Assembly: GCA_047635955.1 (NCBI GenBank)
Contig: JBLIGW010000061.1
Span: 1-5,866 of the forward strand
Length of the DNA stretch: 5,866 nucleotides
Direction: 5' to 3'
From: WFTC01 sp047635955
GTDB lineage: Bacteria > Patescibacteriota > Gracilibacteria > UBA1369 > 2-02-FULL-48-14
Shown here: positions 5,419 through 5,866 of the stretch, piece by piece
How the letters are laid out: every line of letters starts with the position of its first letter
Numbering within the stretch: position 1 is the first letter of the stretch
Position numbers and translations under genes: made by a program
Notes under the pieces: generated by a model
Seen by the model: the letters and a program-made list of their open reading frames with translations, nothing else
The model's database searches: none
Told to the model about the DNA's origin: nothing

Positions 5419-5866
5419 AAGAACCGTGAACTATAGAAAAATTATTGCTGATGCGTGGCATCTCACTCAAGAGAGGAAAGACCTCTTCTGGTGGTTTGCC
5501 TTTGTACCCGCCCTACTTAGCAGTGTGGTCTCTGTTGTTTACCTCAGTTATCAGTTCTTTGCCTTTGCGAGTTCTGATTTGTTTAAAGAAAAGGCCGTTG
5601 AAACTGATGTACTCAGCACCATAGCCGCTGTTGCAAAAAGACTAGTCACGGAACAAACCGGGTTGGCTGTTTTTCTGATCATGGTTGCCGCAATAACAGG
5701 GTTGGCCTACTTAATGATGCCAGTCTTTGCCAAAGGAGCATTAATACAACTGCTCGCAAAAATCAGAGCAGGACAAAAAGTCAGTATGTTTGAAGGAGTT
5801 AGCTTTGGATTCAATCGTTTTCTTCAACTGTTTGAATACCAACTTGCTATCAAGACTTTCAGTATT
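5408..5866 (+). CDS. N-terminal part of a multi-spanning membrane protein, cut by the window edge
   Basis: The frame is open for 153 codons from the ATG at 5408 to the last base, so the C-terminus is missing. An amphipathic N-terminal segment (NYRKIIADAWHLTQERKD, residues 8-25) leads into a first membrane helix at about 26-54 (starting LFWWFAFVPALLSS). A second helix lies at about 86-108 (LAVFLIMVAAITGLAYLMM). These are followed by GALIQLLAKIRAGQKVSMFE at 110-129 and a Phe-rich segment that probably enters a third helix. I do not recognise a named family with confidence. The layout recalls small membrane proteins of candidate-phyla bacteria, and the GALI...G..VS...EG..F...RFL part recalls the membrane domain near some glycerophosphodiester phosphodiesterases. 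No catalytic motif is visible. The GTG at 5426, giving (M)NYRKII, is a serious alternative start because the best promoter match has its -10 box just after the ATG codon. Confidence 0.75.
   Translation, partial: MGIIRTVNYRKIIADAWHLTQERKDLFWWFAFVPALLSSVVSVVYLSYQFFAFASSDLFKEKAVETDVLSTIAAVAKRLVTEQTGLAVFLIMVAAITGLAYLMMPVFAKGALIQLLAKIRAGQKVSMFEGVSFGFNRFLQLFEYQLAIKTFSI

Overview
The window holds five complete protein genes, one membrane-protein gene cut by the right edge, one doubtful 28-codon ORF, and several short control elements. The three identifiable genes are pnp (polynucleotide phosphorylase), rpsO (ribosomal protein S15) and a CorA-type Mg2+/Co2+ channel. The source is clearly bacterial. 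I infer a candidate-phyla-radiation (Patescibacteria) type genome at moderate to low confidence. The grounds are that start codons lack Shine-Dalgarno sequences, apparent leaders are very short, the proteins on the left are unfamiliar, and the partial gene resembles small membrane proteins I associate with that group. The code reads as standard: glycine is GGN, there is no in-frame TGA, and every stop is TAA or TAG.

Left part (1-1473, + strand): an unrecognised 114-residue acidic cytosolic protein is followed, behind its own candidate promoter, by a 330-residue acidic, cysteine-rich predicted lipoprotein carrying the zinc-peptidase motif HEWNH. A strong bidirectional hairpin terminator (1567-1594) separates this convergent pair from pnp. 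Between the terminator and the lipoprotein gene lies the 28-codon minus-strand ORF.

Centre (1614-5348, - strand): transcription runs corA, then rpsO, then pnp. rpsO has a good sigma70-like promoter (TTGAAA, 18 bp, TATGAT). The rpsO-pnp order is the classic arrangement linking ribosome assembly and mRNA turnover. As in the well-studied enterobacterial operon, a terminator-like hairpin and a structured pnp leader lie between the two genes. That leader contains two mutually exclusive hairpins and a perfect but misplaced AGGAGG.

Right edge (5390-5866, + strand): a divergent gene for a multi-spanning membrane protein begins. Its candidate promoter overlaps that of corA head to head, and its position would make the mRNA leaderless, starting at a GTG.

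I found no mobile element, CRISPR array, tRNA or rRNA. No obvious new multi-gene system is visible. The best leads are the HEWNH lipoprotein, the rpsO/pnp leader architecture and the overlapping divergent promoters.
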